A stretch of DNA of 64,000 nt, from positions 124,001-188,000 of the forward strand of contig NZ_VNHS01000005.1 in the NCBI RefSeq assembly GCF_008124765.1. The letters are read 5' to 3'. Both the position numbers and the translations under genes were made by a program. The notes under the pieces are model-generated. The model was given only the letters and a program-made list of their open reading frames with translations. It had not been told where the DNA came from and searched no databases. Shown one piece after another: positions 1 through 7,728 of this stretch. Numbering within the stretch: position 1 is the first letter of the stretch; each line of letters opens with the position of its first letter. The stretch is from Paenibacillus methanolicus. GTDB lineage: Bacteria; Bacillota; Bacilli; Paenibacillales; Paenibacillaceae.

Positions 1-598
1 CGGCGCCGTAAGTTGTCTTGGATGCGTAACTGCCGGACCAGTCCGTCACCGGGCAGAGCAGAATTTGCCGGGCGATCCGCGGCGTGCCGCGCTTGACCGC
101 CTGCTGCGCCACGAGCGCGGCGAGATTCCCGCCGACGCTCTCGCCGGCGACGGCTACCCGGTCGGCGTAGAAGCCGAGCGCTTCGGCGTTCTCGTATACC
201 CACTGCGCGGCATAGAGCGCCTCGTCGATCTGCACCGGGAACTTGTGCTCCGGGGCGAGCCGGTAATCGACGGACACGACCGCATGTCCCGTGACGTGCG
301 CCAACTTGCCGCACATCGGGTCGTAATCCGCGATTCGGTTGAACACGAAGCCGCCGCCGTGGTAGAACACGATGACGGGCAGCTTCTCCTTGTTCGTCGG
401 GCGGTAGATGCGCACGGTTAGCGGGCCGTGCGGCCCTTGCAACTCGGCATCCTGCGTGTCGGCCAATTCGTGGCGTTCGGAGATCGCGTTCGCGATGATG
501 ACCTTACGGATTTCGTCGGGCGTCATCCGGTGCAGCGCCGGCAAGCCCGACATTTGATCGAGGAATTTCTTCGTTTGTTCTGGCAGCGTTTCGTTCAC
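1..598 (-). CDS. Alpha/beta-hydrolase (hormone-sensitive-lipase-like esterase), C-terminus beyond window
   Basis: Partial gene read on the minus strand from a GTG at 598, preceded by GAAAGAAGG at good spacing; it runs off the left edge after 199 codons. The translation shows the oxyanion-hole motif HGGG (in YHGGGFVFNR), the DYRLAPEH block and the nucleophile elbow GESVGGN, which together identify the bacterial HSL/family IV esterases. These hydrolyse short acyl esters in the cytoplasm. No signal peptide is seen. The catalytic Asp and His lie outside the window. A second, different HSL-type hydrolase is at 2776-3792. The substrate is unknown. Confidence 0.85.
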   Translation of the reverse strand, partial: MNETLPEQTKKFLDQMSGLPALHRMTPDEIRKVIIANAISERHELADTQDAELQGPHGPLTVRIYRPTNKEKLPVIVFYHGGGFVFNRIADYDPMCGKLAHVTGHAVVSVDYRLAPEHKFPVQIDEALYAAQWVYENAEALGFYADRVAVAGESVGGNLAALVAQQAVKRGTPRIARQILLCPVTDWSGSYASKTTYGA

Positions 599-692
599 GT
601 TAACGACCTTCTTTCAGGCAGGATTATTCGGTCCGGATCCGTTACCTTCACGATACTGCAATCGTCTGAACGTGAGAAGAAGGCACTTTAAA

Positions 693-965
693 GTGGCCTT
701 CGGGAAAGGAGTGGCAACAATCGATCATTATCGCAAGCTCGGCGTCTTCCTCCGATGGCATGCCATCCTCATTCTGATCATCGGGATAATCGGGGCGCTC
801 AATCAAGGATTCGAGCAAAGCAACGGCAATGTTTACATCGATAAAGGCTTCTTCCTTTGGTTAATTGGCGGCTATTTGGCCGCGCTGATTCTCTATGCGC
901 TGTCCGTCATGCTCACCGGGTTGGACGGGATTGCAGCAAGGGAGCAGAATAAACAATCGGATTAG
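693..965 (+). CDS. Small two-helix membrane protein, unknown function
   Basis: About 90 residues. Three in-frame GTG codons (672, 693, 711) could start it; 693 is preferred because GAAGAAGG ends nine bases upstream. Two hydrophobic segments are visible, the first around HAILILIIGIIGAL and the second around FFLWLIGGYLAALILYALSV, separated by a short polar loop; the tail is charged (AAREQNKQSD). I do not recognise the family. It is divergent from the esterase at 1-598 and is followed directly by a rho-independent terminator, so it is a single-gene unit. Confidence 0.6.
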   Translation: MAFGKGVATIDHYRKLGVFLRWHAILILIIGIIGALNQGFEQSNGNVYIDKGFFLWLIGGYLAALILYALSVMLTGLDGIAAREQNKQSD

Positions 966-972
966 GATCAAT

Positions 973-1010
973 AAGGCACTCTCGTATTCATCGAGGGCGC
1001 CTTTTTATTT
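973..1010 (+). terminator. Rho-independent terminator
   Basis: A stem formed by AAGGCACTCTCG (973-984) and its imperfect partner at 991-1003 is followed by TTTTTATTT. It ends the small membrane-protein gene just upstream. Confidence 0.75.
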
Positions 1011-1111
1011 AGCTAAAGGGAGTTTAACGCTAAAGCAGGATTTGGAAAATATTCGAGGAATAGTCTGGAAAGCTGATGATCGAAATGAATATAAAAAGTA
1101 TAAAGGGGGGG

Positions 1112-1309
1112 ATGAAAATACACTTTTTCATAGGAATCGTTCCACCCGAAGATTACAAAGAACAAATCTCGGTATTTCGTAATAAATGGGCTAAAGCATT
1201 TCGAAATCGATGGGATAATAACGGCTTTTGTTCTTTATTTCCAATCTTCCAGTTAACTTTGTCTGAACCAGCAACCTTCGGAACAGCGATTACATTCCTT
1301 AGCGTTTAA
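1112..1309 (+). pseudogene. Internally deleted 2'-5' RNA ligase family protein (YjcG-like)
   Basis: ATG at 1112 follows a run of GGGGGGG. The first residues (MKIHFFIGIVPPEDYKEQI, then VFRNKW) match the start of the YjcG-type 2'-5' RNA ligase / 2H phosphoesterase family. The last residues (ATFGTAITFLSV) resemble the TFG.x.FLSV segment found towards the C-terminal half of that family. The middle, including the first HxT/S catalytic motif, is missing and the reading frame is only 65 residues, against roughly 170 for an intact protein. The intact length is from family knowledge; the deletion is inferred. Confidence 0.6.
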
Positions 1310-1311
1310 AC

Positions 1312-1342
1312 CGTTCATTGAACTGGGAACGTTAGCCGAGCA
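1312..1342 (+). repeat. Solo box of the interspersed hairpin-repeat family
   Basis: The segment containing CATTGAACTGGGAACG and TTAGCCGAGC closely resembles the flanking boxes of the composite repeats at 33351, 35724, 36406 and 37466. No GC-rich hairpin accompanies it here. It begins a few bases after the stop codon of the broken RNA ligase gene. Confidence 0.5.
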
Positions 1343-1436
1343 AGCCTGTTTGATAGGTTTAATGGCCGACGTAATGAAAAGAGCGAGAATATCGGGTCAG
1401 TTTCGTCAGACGCATATAAAGAAACGGAGTGAAGTT

Positions 1437-2105
1437 ATGAAATTGCTGCTTACATCCGGAGGCATCAATAACAAAAGCATACACGACGCGCTGGTTAGCA
1501 TGCTGGGCAAGCCGATCGCCGACTCCAACGCCCTGTGCATCCCCACCGCGATGTACGGACACCCCTGGGTCGGTCCCGGCGTCAAAGCCTGGGAGTTCAT
1601 CAGCGGGAAAGAAGAGAATCCTATGGTCAACTTGGGCTGGAAGTCCGTCGGGGTGCTGGAGCTCACGGCGCTGCCAAGCATCGGCGAAGACCGCTGGGTG
1701 CCGCTGGTCCGGGAGACGGACGTCCTGCTGGTGGCGGGCGGAGACGCCCTCTACCTGTGCCACTGGATGCGGCAATCCGGGCTGGCAGACCTTTTGCCGT
1801 CGCTGCAGGCAGTCTATGTGGGAATGAGCGCCGGGAGTATGGTGCTGGCACCTAACATCGGGGAATTCTTCGTTGGATGGACTCCACCCAACGGTGGCGA
1901 TGAAGCACTGGGACTGGTCGATTTTGCAATGTTTCCGCATTTGGATCACGAGATGCTGCCGCATAACACAATGGCCTCTGCAGTGAGCTGGGCCGCCGGG
2001 ATGCAGGGGCCGGCGTATGCGATTGATGATCAGACCGCCGTCAAAGTGATCGACGGAGCAGTCGAAGTTGTTTCCGAAGGGCATTGGACACGTTTTTCGC
2101 CCTAA
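1437..2105 (+). CDS. Peptidase E-like protein (class I glutamine amidotransferase fold, S51 type)
   Basis: A protein of 222 residues starting at ATG 1437, with an ACGGAGTG ribosome site. It begins MKLLLTSGGINN, has the LLVAGGDALYLCHW strand-loop and then the nucleophile elbow GMSAGSM, with a serine in the position used by S51 peptidases (G-x-S-A-G-S). The C-terminal half has FPHLDHEMLP, where the His is a candidate catalytic residue. S51 enzymes (peptidase E, cyanophycinase) cleave Asp-X dipeptides or cyanophycin products in the cytoplasm; many homologues in Bacillota are uncharacterised. A degraded relative lies at 35883-36361. The neighbours do not suggest a pathway. Confidence 0.8.
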   Translation: MKLLLTSGGINNKSIHDALVSMLGKPIADSNALCIPTAMYGHPWVGPGVKAWEFISGKEENPMVNLGWKSVGVLELTALPSIGEDRWVPLVRETDVLLVAGGDALYLCHWMRQSGLADLLPSLQAVYVGMSAGSMVLAPNIGEFFVGWTPPNGGDEALGLVDFAMFPHLDHEMLPHNTMASAVSWAAGMQGPAYAIDDQTAVKVIDGAVEVVSEGHWTRFSP

Positions 2106-2129
2106 TGTTATAGAAAAGGAAGGGAATTG

Positions 2130-2543
2130 ATGAATCGCACCTATATTGTAAATCAGCTATCTGAAAGGCATTTTCAAGATTTAATGAACTTATACAATGA
2201 AAGATCATGGACCAAGACAAGAACGAGTGATGAAGTTCGAGAGATGATTAATAACTCGTATATATTTGGTTTATGTGATTCTGAATCGGACCGACTAATA
2301 GGATTTACGAGAGTCGTGACTGACTATGTTTTCCGAGCAACGATCTATGACGTTATCGTTTTGGAACAATTCCAAGGCGAAGGATTTGGAAGGTTGCTTC
2401 TCGAAGCGGTCGTTAACAGTACATTAATAAAGGGTATCGAACGCGTTGATTTATTTTGCGCAGATAATAAAGTGATGTTCTACGAAAAATGGGGGTTTAA
2501 AAAAGTCCCAATAACCACCAATTATATGAGCTTAATGAAGTAA
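2130..2543 (+). CDS. GNAT-family N-acetyltransferase
   Basis: A protein of 137 residues; ATG 2130 has the strong site AAGGAAGGGA. GNAT features are visible: an N-terminal helix pair (LSERHFQDLMNLYNERSW), strand beta-4 ending in ATIYDVIVLEQFQGEGFGRLL with the acetyl-CoA pyrophosphate loop Q-x-G-x-G-R/K in the form FQGEGFG, and a C-terminal MFYEKWGFKKV. The enzyme should transfer an acetyl group to a small amine; the substrate is unknown. The DNA is clearly more AT-rich than the flanking genes, which suggests acquisition from elsewhere. It follows the peptidase-E-like gene by 24 bases and may share its transcript. Confidence 0.85.
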   Translation: MNRTYIVNQLSERHFQDLMNLYNERSWTKTRTSDEVREMINNSYIFGLCDSESDRLIGFTRVVTDYVFRATIYDVIVLEQFQGEGFGRLLLEAVVNSTLIKGIERVDLFCADNKVMFYEKWGFKKVPITTNYMSLMK

Positions 2544-2683
2544 ACGGAAGGGTATCCTTGTTATTTTCGCCGTTTGGTAGCACCATCTAATCATATCTGA
2601 AAAAGGGAGGAGCGTAACAATCGCAGACGTCATGCCGCGATTCTTTTCTCTTGTCCGGAGCAATTTTAAAGACTAGAAAAATG

Positions 2684-2720
2684 AAACGCGCCGCATTAAA
2701 GACCCCGCGGCGCGTTTCCC
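2684..2720. terminator. Bidirectional hairpin between convergent genes
   Basis: AAACGCGCCGC (2684-2694 region) pairs perfectly with GCGGCGCGTTT (2707-2717). It sits between the acetyltransferase (+) and the alpha/beta-hydrolase (-), a good position for a shared terminator. Confidence 0.6.
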
Positions 2721-2775
2721 TTTGATCCAGGCTACCGCTACTTCTCCTCCCGCCGACCTCGGGAGAGACCTCATT

Positions 2776-3792
2776 TTACCCCGCCTCTCGCTTCGTCCCC
2801 ACGCACCCCTCCAGGAAATCCAGCGTCCGCTCCAAACACCGCAGAGCCTCGGGCGTATCCAGTTGAAACTGGTACTCGTGCGGCACGGCGCCCGCCGCGG
2901 CGTCGAAGAACAGCGTATCGACCGCGACGCCGAGCGAGCGCAGCTTCTCCGCCAGCTCCAAGCCATGGGCTTCGAAGGAGCCCGTGTTGCCGTCCGTGAT
3001 GAAGACGGGCGGGAACCGGTCCGACACCTGATGCACGGTCGACGCTTGCCGGGCGATCGCGCTGCTGCTCCACTTTCGCTCGCCGAGATACGCCCAGCCG
3101 AGCTGCCGCATGAGCCAGCCGCGCAGGCCGCCCGCTCCGTCCGCGAGGCGCTCGACGTTATACGGTCCGCAGTACAGCACCGCGGCGCGCAGCGTGCCTT
3201 CCGGCACGGTCGGCCTGATACCCGAGAGGCGTGCGAGCTCCGGATTCGTCTGGATCGCGACGAACTGCGAGACGATCTGGGCGCCGGCCGAATCGCCGCC
3301 GATGATCAGGCGTTCCGGATCGAGCGCGGGGAAGCGGTCCGCGAGCATCGCCAGATAGGCGGCGACCTCGCTCATCTGCCGCAGCGGAGCGGGATAGCGG
3401 GCTTCGGGCGCCACCTCGTAGTTCATGCTGACGACCGCATAGCCTCGGTCCGCCATGACGGCGCACCAATCCGCCGTGCCCGACTTGTCGCCGGCGACGA
3501 AGCTGCCCCCATGAACCCAGAGGATCGTCGGCAGCTTCTCCCGCGCATCCTTGGGGTAGTAAACGTCGACCTCGTTCGAGTTGTAGGCGGAAGGATACCG
3601 AATATCCTTGTGCGCGGCCACGCGCTTCCGGATCGCGGCCGACTCCGGATGCTTGGCGCAGCCCGGGTCGGGCTGGCTGCGGAGCCACCGGACAAGCGGC
3701 ATCGGGGACCGCTGCAGCACCGTTCGAATCACCAGCGAGCCTAGAATCGCCAGCCCCGCGAGACTTCTCCATAACCGTCGTAAAAGTGCCAT
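2776..3792 (-). CDS. Membrane-anchored alpha/beta-hydrolase (HSL-like)
   Basis: The protein has 338 residues from ATG 3792, with GAGAGGGG upstream. The frame stays open further upstream but those codons look non-coding. An N-terminal hydrophobic segment (LAGLAILGSLVIRTVL, about residues 9-25) suggests a membrane anchor or uncleaved signal. The catalytic fold shows HGGSF (oxyanion hole, with Ser replacing the third Gly), MNYEVAPEARYPAP and the nucleophile motif GGDSAGA, with an HEYQFQ block near the C-terminus supplying the probable catalytic His. Function: hydrolysis of an unknown ester. It is divergent from the kinase operon starting at 4247 and unrelated in sequence to the partial esterase at 1-598 beyond the shared fold. 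Confidence 0.85.
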   Translation of the reverse strand: MALLRRLWRSLAGLAILGSLVIRTVLQRSPMPLVRWLRSQPDPGCAKHPESAAIRKRVAAHKDIRYPSAYNSNEVDVYYPKDAREKLPTILWVHGGSFVAGDKSGTADWCAVMADRGYAVVSMNYEVAPEARYPAPLRQMSEVAAYLAMLADRFPALDPERLIIGGDSAGAQIVSQFVAIQTNPELARLSGIRPTVPEGTLRAAVLYCGPYNVERLADGAGGLRGWLMRQLGWAYLGERKWSSSAIARQASTVHQVSDRFPPVFITDGNTGSFEAHGLELAEKLRSLGVAVDTLFFDAAAGAVPHEYQFQLDTPEALRCLERTLDFLEGCVGTKREAG

Positions 3793-4246
3793 GCCGTGCG
3801 TACCCCTCTCATCTTGCGAAGATAGCCCCCATTTTACGCGCCGCCGCCTGCTCCCTCTGCCGTCCATCCGACCTGCTGCTAGCAAAATCCCGACTTCCGC
3901 CTGCCGTAACTTGCCGCAAGGACAACCCGCGCGCCGATTTCCGCCGTTTGATTCTTTTTCGCGCTCGCCGCGTCGCGGCTGCATGACTGCGGCATTCCTC
4001 CCTTCGCGCGCCTCGCAACTGGTCGTCAAAGTGCAAGCGGGAAGTCGGGGGACGCGTAGACCGCGCTCGGTTATGTCGGGTAAGCTTAAGGGATACGGCT
4101 CATCGAACGATCAGATTCGCGGGTTCGATTCGAACGACTTTGCTTTTGCGGGACGAGAATACGGTTGCCGGGCCGCGATCTACGGAAATACTGTAGTCAT
4201 TATCCATGTTCATCCAGATTTCATTCTTCGATTGGGGGATCGCCCA
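3793..4246. other. Divergent intergenic region, 454 bases
   Basis: Lies between the hydrolase (-) and the sensor kinase (+). It contains open frames on both strands, but without coding-like protein content. The one recognisable signal is the element at 4022-4055 that is repeated before the solute-binding gene at 7729. No clear sigma-A promoter was found by eye. Confidence 0.5.
4022..4055 (+). promoter_or_regulatory. Candidate YesN-type operator, copy A
   Basis: Begins GTCGTCAAAGTG, then a variable CAAGC/G core, then GGAAGTCG and GACGCG. The same element occurs at 7619-7650 with identical first 12 bases and identical GGAAGTCG block at the same distance. Two copies, one before the kinase operon and one before the binding-protein gene, suggest autoregulation plus target activation by the AraC-type response regulator encoded between them. 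Inference from position and identity only. Confidence 0.55.
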
Positions 4247-6001
4247 ATGTTCAACTTCTTGCATGCCGTGCCCTGGCGCTCGCTCCGGATCAAGCTGGTG
4301 CTTGGTCTATTCGGCATTACGCTGCCGCTGATCGCGCTGCTCGTCTACAATAACCGTTACAGCGTGAACGTTATCCATAACCAGGTCGCCGCCACGAACA
4401 AAAATCTCATGTCCATCTATATGAAGCAGACCGATGCGCAACTGACCGAGGCCGAGCGGTATCTCGTGGGCCTTACGATGACGGACCTGAACGCGCAGAC
4501 GATGGGCGAGCCGGTATCGGAGGATGCGTATATGCTGGCGAAGAGCGCGGTATCCCGGACGCTGGCATCGGATTTGGGCATCTATCCGTATCTCGACGGG
4601 TTCTACGTCTACAGCGCGATTCGAGGCGACGGGGTGGATACGTACAAAGGCGCGATGACCTATGCCGACCTCGCCGCCATGCGCGAGGCGCTGAACGACA
4701 CGATCGGGCAGCTGTCGGAGCAGCCTTTGTATCGCAACGCCAAGTGGAAAATGCAGACGATCCGCGGTCAAACGTATCTCATCCGCATCATCCGCGACAA
4801 CAACCTGTACGTCGGCGCTTGGGTGAAAGCCGATACGCTGCTAAAGCCGCTTCAAGGGATGACGGGCGACACGGGCGCGGTGCTGCTGGTGGGCGAGCAA
4901 GGGCAAGCGCTGCACGGCACGCGGGATTTGTCCGAGGAACGTCTGGATTTGAACCGCGGGTTCGGCGATTATTATTTGTCCGGCCGCAATCGGGACTATC
5001 TCATCGTCGGCGAAGCGTCGGTCCGCGGCGGTTTCTCGCTTGTCGCGGCGATCCAGGAGCGCGCCATGCTCGAGAATTTGCCCAATTTAACGCGGGCGTC
5101 GGCGATCGTCATCGCGCTCGCCTTCCTGATGCTGCCGCTGAGCTTCCTGTTCCTTCGTCAGGCGCTGCTGCTGCCGATGCGCCGGATGGTCGGGGCGATG
5201 CGCCTCATCGGGGAAGGCAATTTCAATTTGAGGATGGAAACGTCCCCGCGGGCGCCGGATGAGCTCGCGCTCGTCAGCCGGACATTCAACACGATGATCT
5301 CGCGAATCGAGGAGCTGAAGATTCACGTGTATGAGGAACAGCTGAGCAAGCAACGAGCGGAGCTGAAGCATTTGCAGCTGCAAATCAATCCGCATTTCTT
5401 CATGAATTCCCTCAACATCCTATATAACCTGGCGCAAGTGAAACAGTTCGGGGCGATTCAGGAGATGACGATGAATCTAGTGCATTACTTCCGATATATG
5501 TTCCAAAGCGGAAGGACGCTGGTCCCGCTCGGCGACGAGCTGCGCCACATCCGCCATTACTTGCGCATTCAGCAGATGCGCTTCACGGAGGACGCGCTGC
5601 AAGTGGAGATTCAAGTGCCGCCTTATCTCGAATCGACGCTCATCCCGCCGCTTATGCTGCAGACGGTCGTCGAGAATACGATCAAATACGCGGTGCGGCC
5701 GGGCGAAGCGACGGTGCTCGCGATCGAAGCCGAACTGGACGACCTCGCCGAAGAGCCGATGGCGTGCATTACGGTGCGGGACAACGGCGAAGGCTTCTCG
5801 GATGCCGCGCTGCTCGATATCCGGGAAGGCCGCATGCCGACGGACGAGCGCGGCGAGCACATCGGCCTGTGGAATATCCGCGAGAGGCTGAAGCTGCAGT
5901 ACGGCGATCAAGCATGGCTGGATTGCTACAACGACGATCCGCACGGGGCCGTTACCGAGATCGCGATTCCGCTGAACGCGAATATGGAACCGAAGGAGTG
6001 A
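4247..6001 (+). CDS. YesM-type sensor histidine kinase
   Basis: A protein of 584 residues from ATG 4247 with GGGGGATCG upstream. Layout: TM1 (about residues 14-33, LVLGLFGITLPLIALLVY), a long extracellular cache-like sensor region to about 280, TM2 (about 284-308), a HAMP linker, then the His_kinase domain with the phosphoacceptor His383 in LQINPHFF and a HATPase domain with VVENTIKYAV (N box) and RDNGEGF plus HIGLWNIRERL (G boxes). It senses an extracellular ligand, probably an oligosaccharide or its binding protein, and phosphorylates the regulator at 6009. The two genes are seven bases apart. The adjacent binding lipoprotein supports a role in sugar sensing. Confidence 0.9.
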   Translation: MFNFLHAVPWRSLRIKLVLGLFGITLPLIALLVYNNRYSVNVIHNQVAATNKNLMSIYMKQTDAQLTEAERYLVGLTMTDLNAQTMGEPVSEDAYMLAKSAVSRTLASDLGIYPYLDGFYVYSAIRGDGVDTYKGAMTYADLAAMREALNDTIGQLSEQPLYRNAKWKMQTIRGQTYLIRIIRDNNLYVGAWVKADTLLKPLQGMTGDTGAVLLVGEQGQALHGTRDLSEERLDLNRGFGDYYLSGRNRDYLIVGEASVRGGFSLVAAIQERAMLENLPNLTRASAIVIALAFLMLPLSFLFLRQALLLPMRRMVGAMRLIGEGNFNLRMETSPRAPDELALVSRTFNTMISRIEELKIHVYEEQLSKQRAELKHLQLQINPHFFMNSLNILYNLAQVKQFGAIQEMTMNLVHYFRYMFQSGRTLVPLGDELRHIRHYLRIQQMRFTEDALQVEIQVPPYLESTLIPPLMLQTVVENTIKYAVRPGEATVLAIEAELDDLAEEPMACITVRDNGEGFSDAALLDIREGRMPTDERGEHIGLWNIRERLKLQYGDQAWLDCYNDDPHGAVTEIAIPLNANMEPKE

Positions 6002-6008
6002 GACCGCG

Positions 6009-7619
6009 ATGCGGCAGCTGTTAATCGTAGATGATGAACCGATCGCCGTGGAAGGACTGCGATCCGGCGTCGACTGGGCTTCCGTCGGAATCGGCCGGGT
6101 CATGACCGCCCATAGCGTCGATCAGGCGAAGGAGATGTTTCGCGAGCAGACGGTCGATATTCTGCTGTGCGACATCGAGATGCCGAAGGGAACGGGACTG
6201 CAGCTGCTCGAGTGGGTGCGGGAGCATTATCCCCGGACGGAGACGATCTTCCTCACCTGCCATGCCGAGTTCCATTATGCCAGGGCGGCGATTCAGCTGG
6301 GCAGCCTCGACTACCTGCTGAAGCCGATTCCGTACGAAGAGCTGGCCGCGATCGTCGCGAAGGCGGTGGAGAAGATTGAACAGGAGCGGCGGCAGAGCGA
6401 ATTCAGCCAGTTCGGGAAGTTCTGGGTGCAGCATCAGCCCGTGCTCACCGAGCGGTTCTGGCTCGATATTCTCCATCAAGCGATTCCGGCGCGGGAGGAG
6501 GCGATCCGGCGGGCCGCGGACGAGCGGAACATCCCGTATTCGGACCAGCTCGTCTTCCTGCCGATTCTGCTGCGCGTGCGGCGTTGGTACCGGGACTACT
6601 CGCTTCGGGACAAAAAGACGATGGAATACGCGCTGCGCAAAGCGGCGGAGGAGATGCTGGCGCAGCGGCGGGAGCGGGGTTTCCTCATTTCGGTTGAGGA
6701 CGACATGAGCCTGGTCGTGCTGAACGGCGAGAAGGAGGCGTACGACGACGAGCGGCTGCGGCAGCTGTGCGAACCGTATATCGAGGCGTGCCGGACGTAT
6801 TTTCATTGCGATATCTCCTGCTATATCGGCGAGCGCGTCAGAGGGCACGAGATGGCGGCCATATATCAACGTCTGCGGCGGCTCGACGCGGACAACGTCG
6901 CCTACGATAACCGCATATTCCGCCTCGGCGAGCTGCAAGAGGCGGCCGCCCCCCGCGCGCTGCCGGATATGCATCCGTGGGGCAGCATGCTGAAGGAAGG
7001 CGCGAGGGAGAAGGTCGTCGCGGAGGCGGAGCGATTCCTCGACAACCAAGTACAGGCCGGGCAGCTGACGCAGGAGGTGCTTAGCCCGTTCATCCAGGAT
7101 TTTCAGCAGATGGTCCATTACGTGCTCCACTTGAAGGGCATTATGGCGCATCAGCTGCTGAGCGACCGCGAATCAACGGAGCTGTTCGCCCGCGCGTCCC
7201 GTTCCGCGAAGGATGCGGTCCTCTGGATTCGACACATCGTCGGGAAGTCGCTCGACTACGCCGATACGGAGACGCTCGCGCCGAGCGTCGTCGCCCGGGC
7301 GAAAGCCTATATTCAGCAGCATCTCGCCGGGGAGATCTCCAGGGAGGATATCGCGAGCCACGTGTATTTGAATCCGGATTATCTAACGCGCATCTTCAAG
7401 CGGGAGACCGGGCTGTCGATCTCGGACTATCTGCTCCGGCAGCGGCTGGGGATCGCGGCCGAGCTGCTGGCGTCGACGGATCAGCCGGTCAGCGCGGTCG
7501 CCGTCCGGATCGGCTACGCGAACTTCTCCCATTTCTCGCGCATGTTCAAGAAATACACCGGTATGAACCCGATGGAGTACCGGCAGTCCCGCCAGCACGA
7601 CGGCGGCGGAGGCACATAG
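6009..7619 (+). CDS. YesN-type response regulator with AraC DNA-binding domain
   Basis: A protein of 536 residues; ATG 6009 follows GAAGGAGTGAG. The receiver domain spans residues 1-125 with the acidic pair D8/D9, phospho-acceptor Asp55 (LLCDIEMP) and Lys in LLKPIPYEE. A long central region (about 130-420) of the kind found in YesN-class regulators follows. The two AraC-type helix-turn-helix motifs are at about 440-530 (REDIASHVYLNPDYLTRIFK and VAVRIGYANFSHFSRMFKKY, ending GMNPMEYR). It should activate sugar-uptake genes; copies of a shared element before its own operon and before the gene at 7729 are candidate sites. Confidence 0.9.
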   Translation: MRQLLIVDDEPIAVEGLRSGVDWASVGIGRVMTAHSVDQAKEMFREQTVDILLCDIEMPKGTGLQLLEWVREHYPRTETIFLTCHAEFHYARAAIQLGSLDYLLKPIPYEELAAIVAKAVEKIEQERRQSEFSQFGKFWVQHQPVLTERFWLDILHQAIPAREEAIRRAADERNIPYSDQLVFLPILLRVRRWYRDYSLRDKKTMEYALRKAAEEMLAQRRERGFLISVEDDMSLVVLNGEKEAYDDERLRQLCEPYIEACRTYFHCDISCYIGERVRGHEMAAIYQRLRRLDADNVAYDNRIFRLGELQEAAAPRALPDMHPWGSMLKEGAREKVVAEAERFLDNQVQAGQLTQEVLSPFIQDFQQMVHYVLHLKGIMAHQLLSDRESTELFARASRSAKDAVLWIRHIVGKSLDYADTETLAPSVVARAKAYIQQHLAGEISREDIASHVYLNPDYLTRIFKRETGLSISDYLLRQRLGIAAELLASTDQPVSAVAVRIGYANFSHFSRMFKKYTGMNPMEYRQSRQHDGGGGT

Positions 7620-7683
7620 TCGTCAAAGTGACAGCAGGAAGTCGTGACGCGAGCAGAGCCGCCGGGGCGCGCCCCCCTATAAT
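7619..7683 (+). promoter_or_regulatory. Promoter of the binding-protein gene with candidate YesN operator, copy B
   Basis: The element GTCGTCAAAGTG... GGAAGTCG ...GACGCG occupies 7619-7650 and a perfect -10 box TATAAT is at 7678-7683. No recognisable -35 hexamer lies 16-18 bases upstream of the -10, which fits an activator-dependent promoter. The element overlaps the last base of the response-regulator gene, so the operator starts immediately at its stop codon. Confidence 0.6.
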
Positions 7684-7728
7684 AAAGACAGCTTCACGAG
7701 AATCGAGCAAAGGCGGGGGAACAACCAG

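Noticed and set aside
2605..2676. AAAGGGAGGAG ribosome site followed by a 17-codon frame after the acetyltransferase gene
   Set aside because: No proper start codon at the right distance (ATC only) and the peptide resembles nothing; probably a gene remnant or chance.
4110..4150. GGGTTCGATTCGAAC resembles the T-arm of a tRNA
   Set aside because: The flanking bases do not form the five-pair T-stem and there is no anticodon arm, acceptor stem or CCA-like end nearby.
3800..4246. Upstream extension of the first sensor kinase to 797 residues
   Set aside because: The open frame is due to GC-rich sequence; the translated extension is Arg/Ser-rich and would bury the operator. ATG 4247 has a proper ribosome site and begins just before the first membrane helix.
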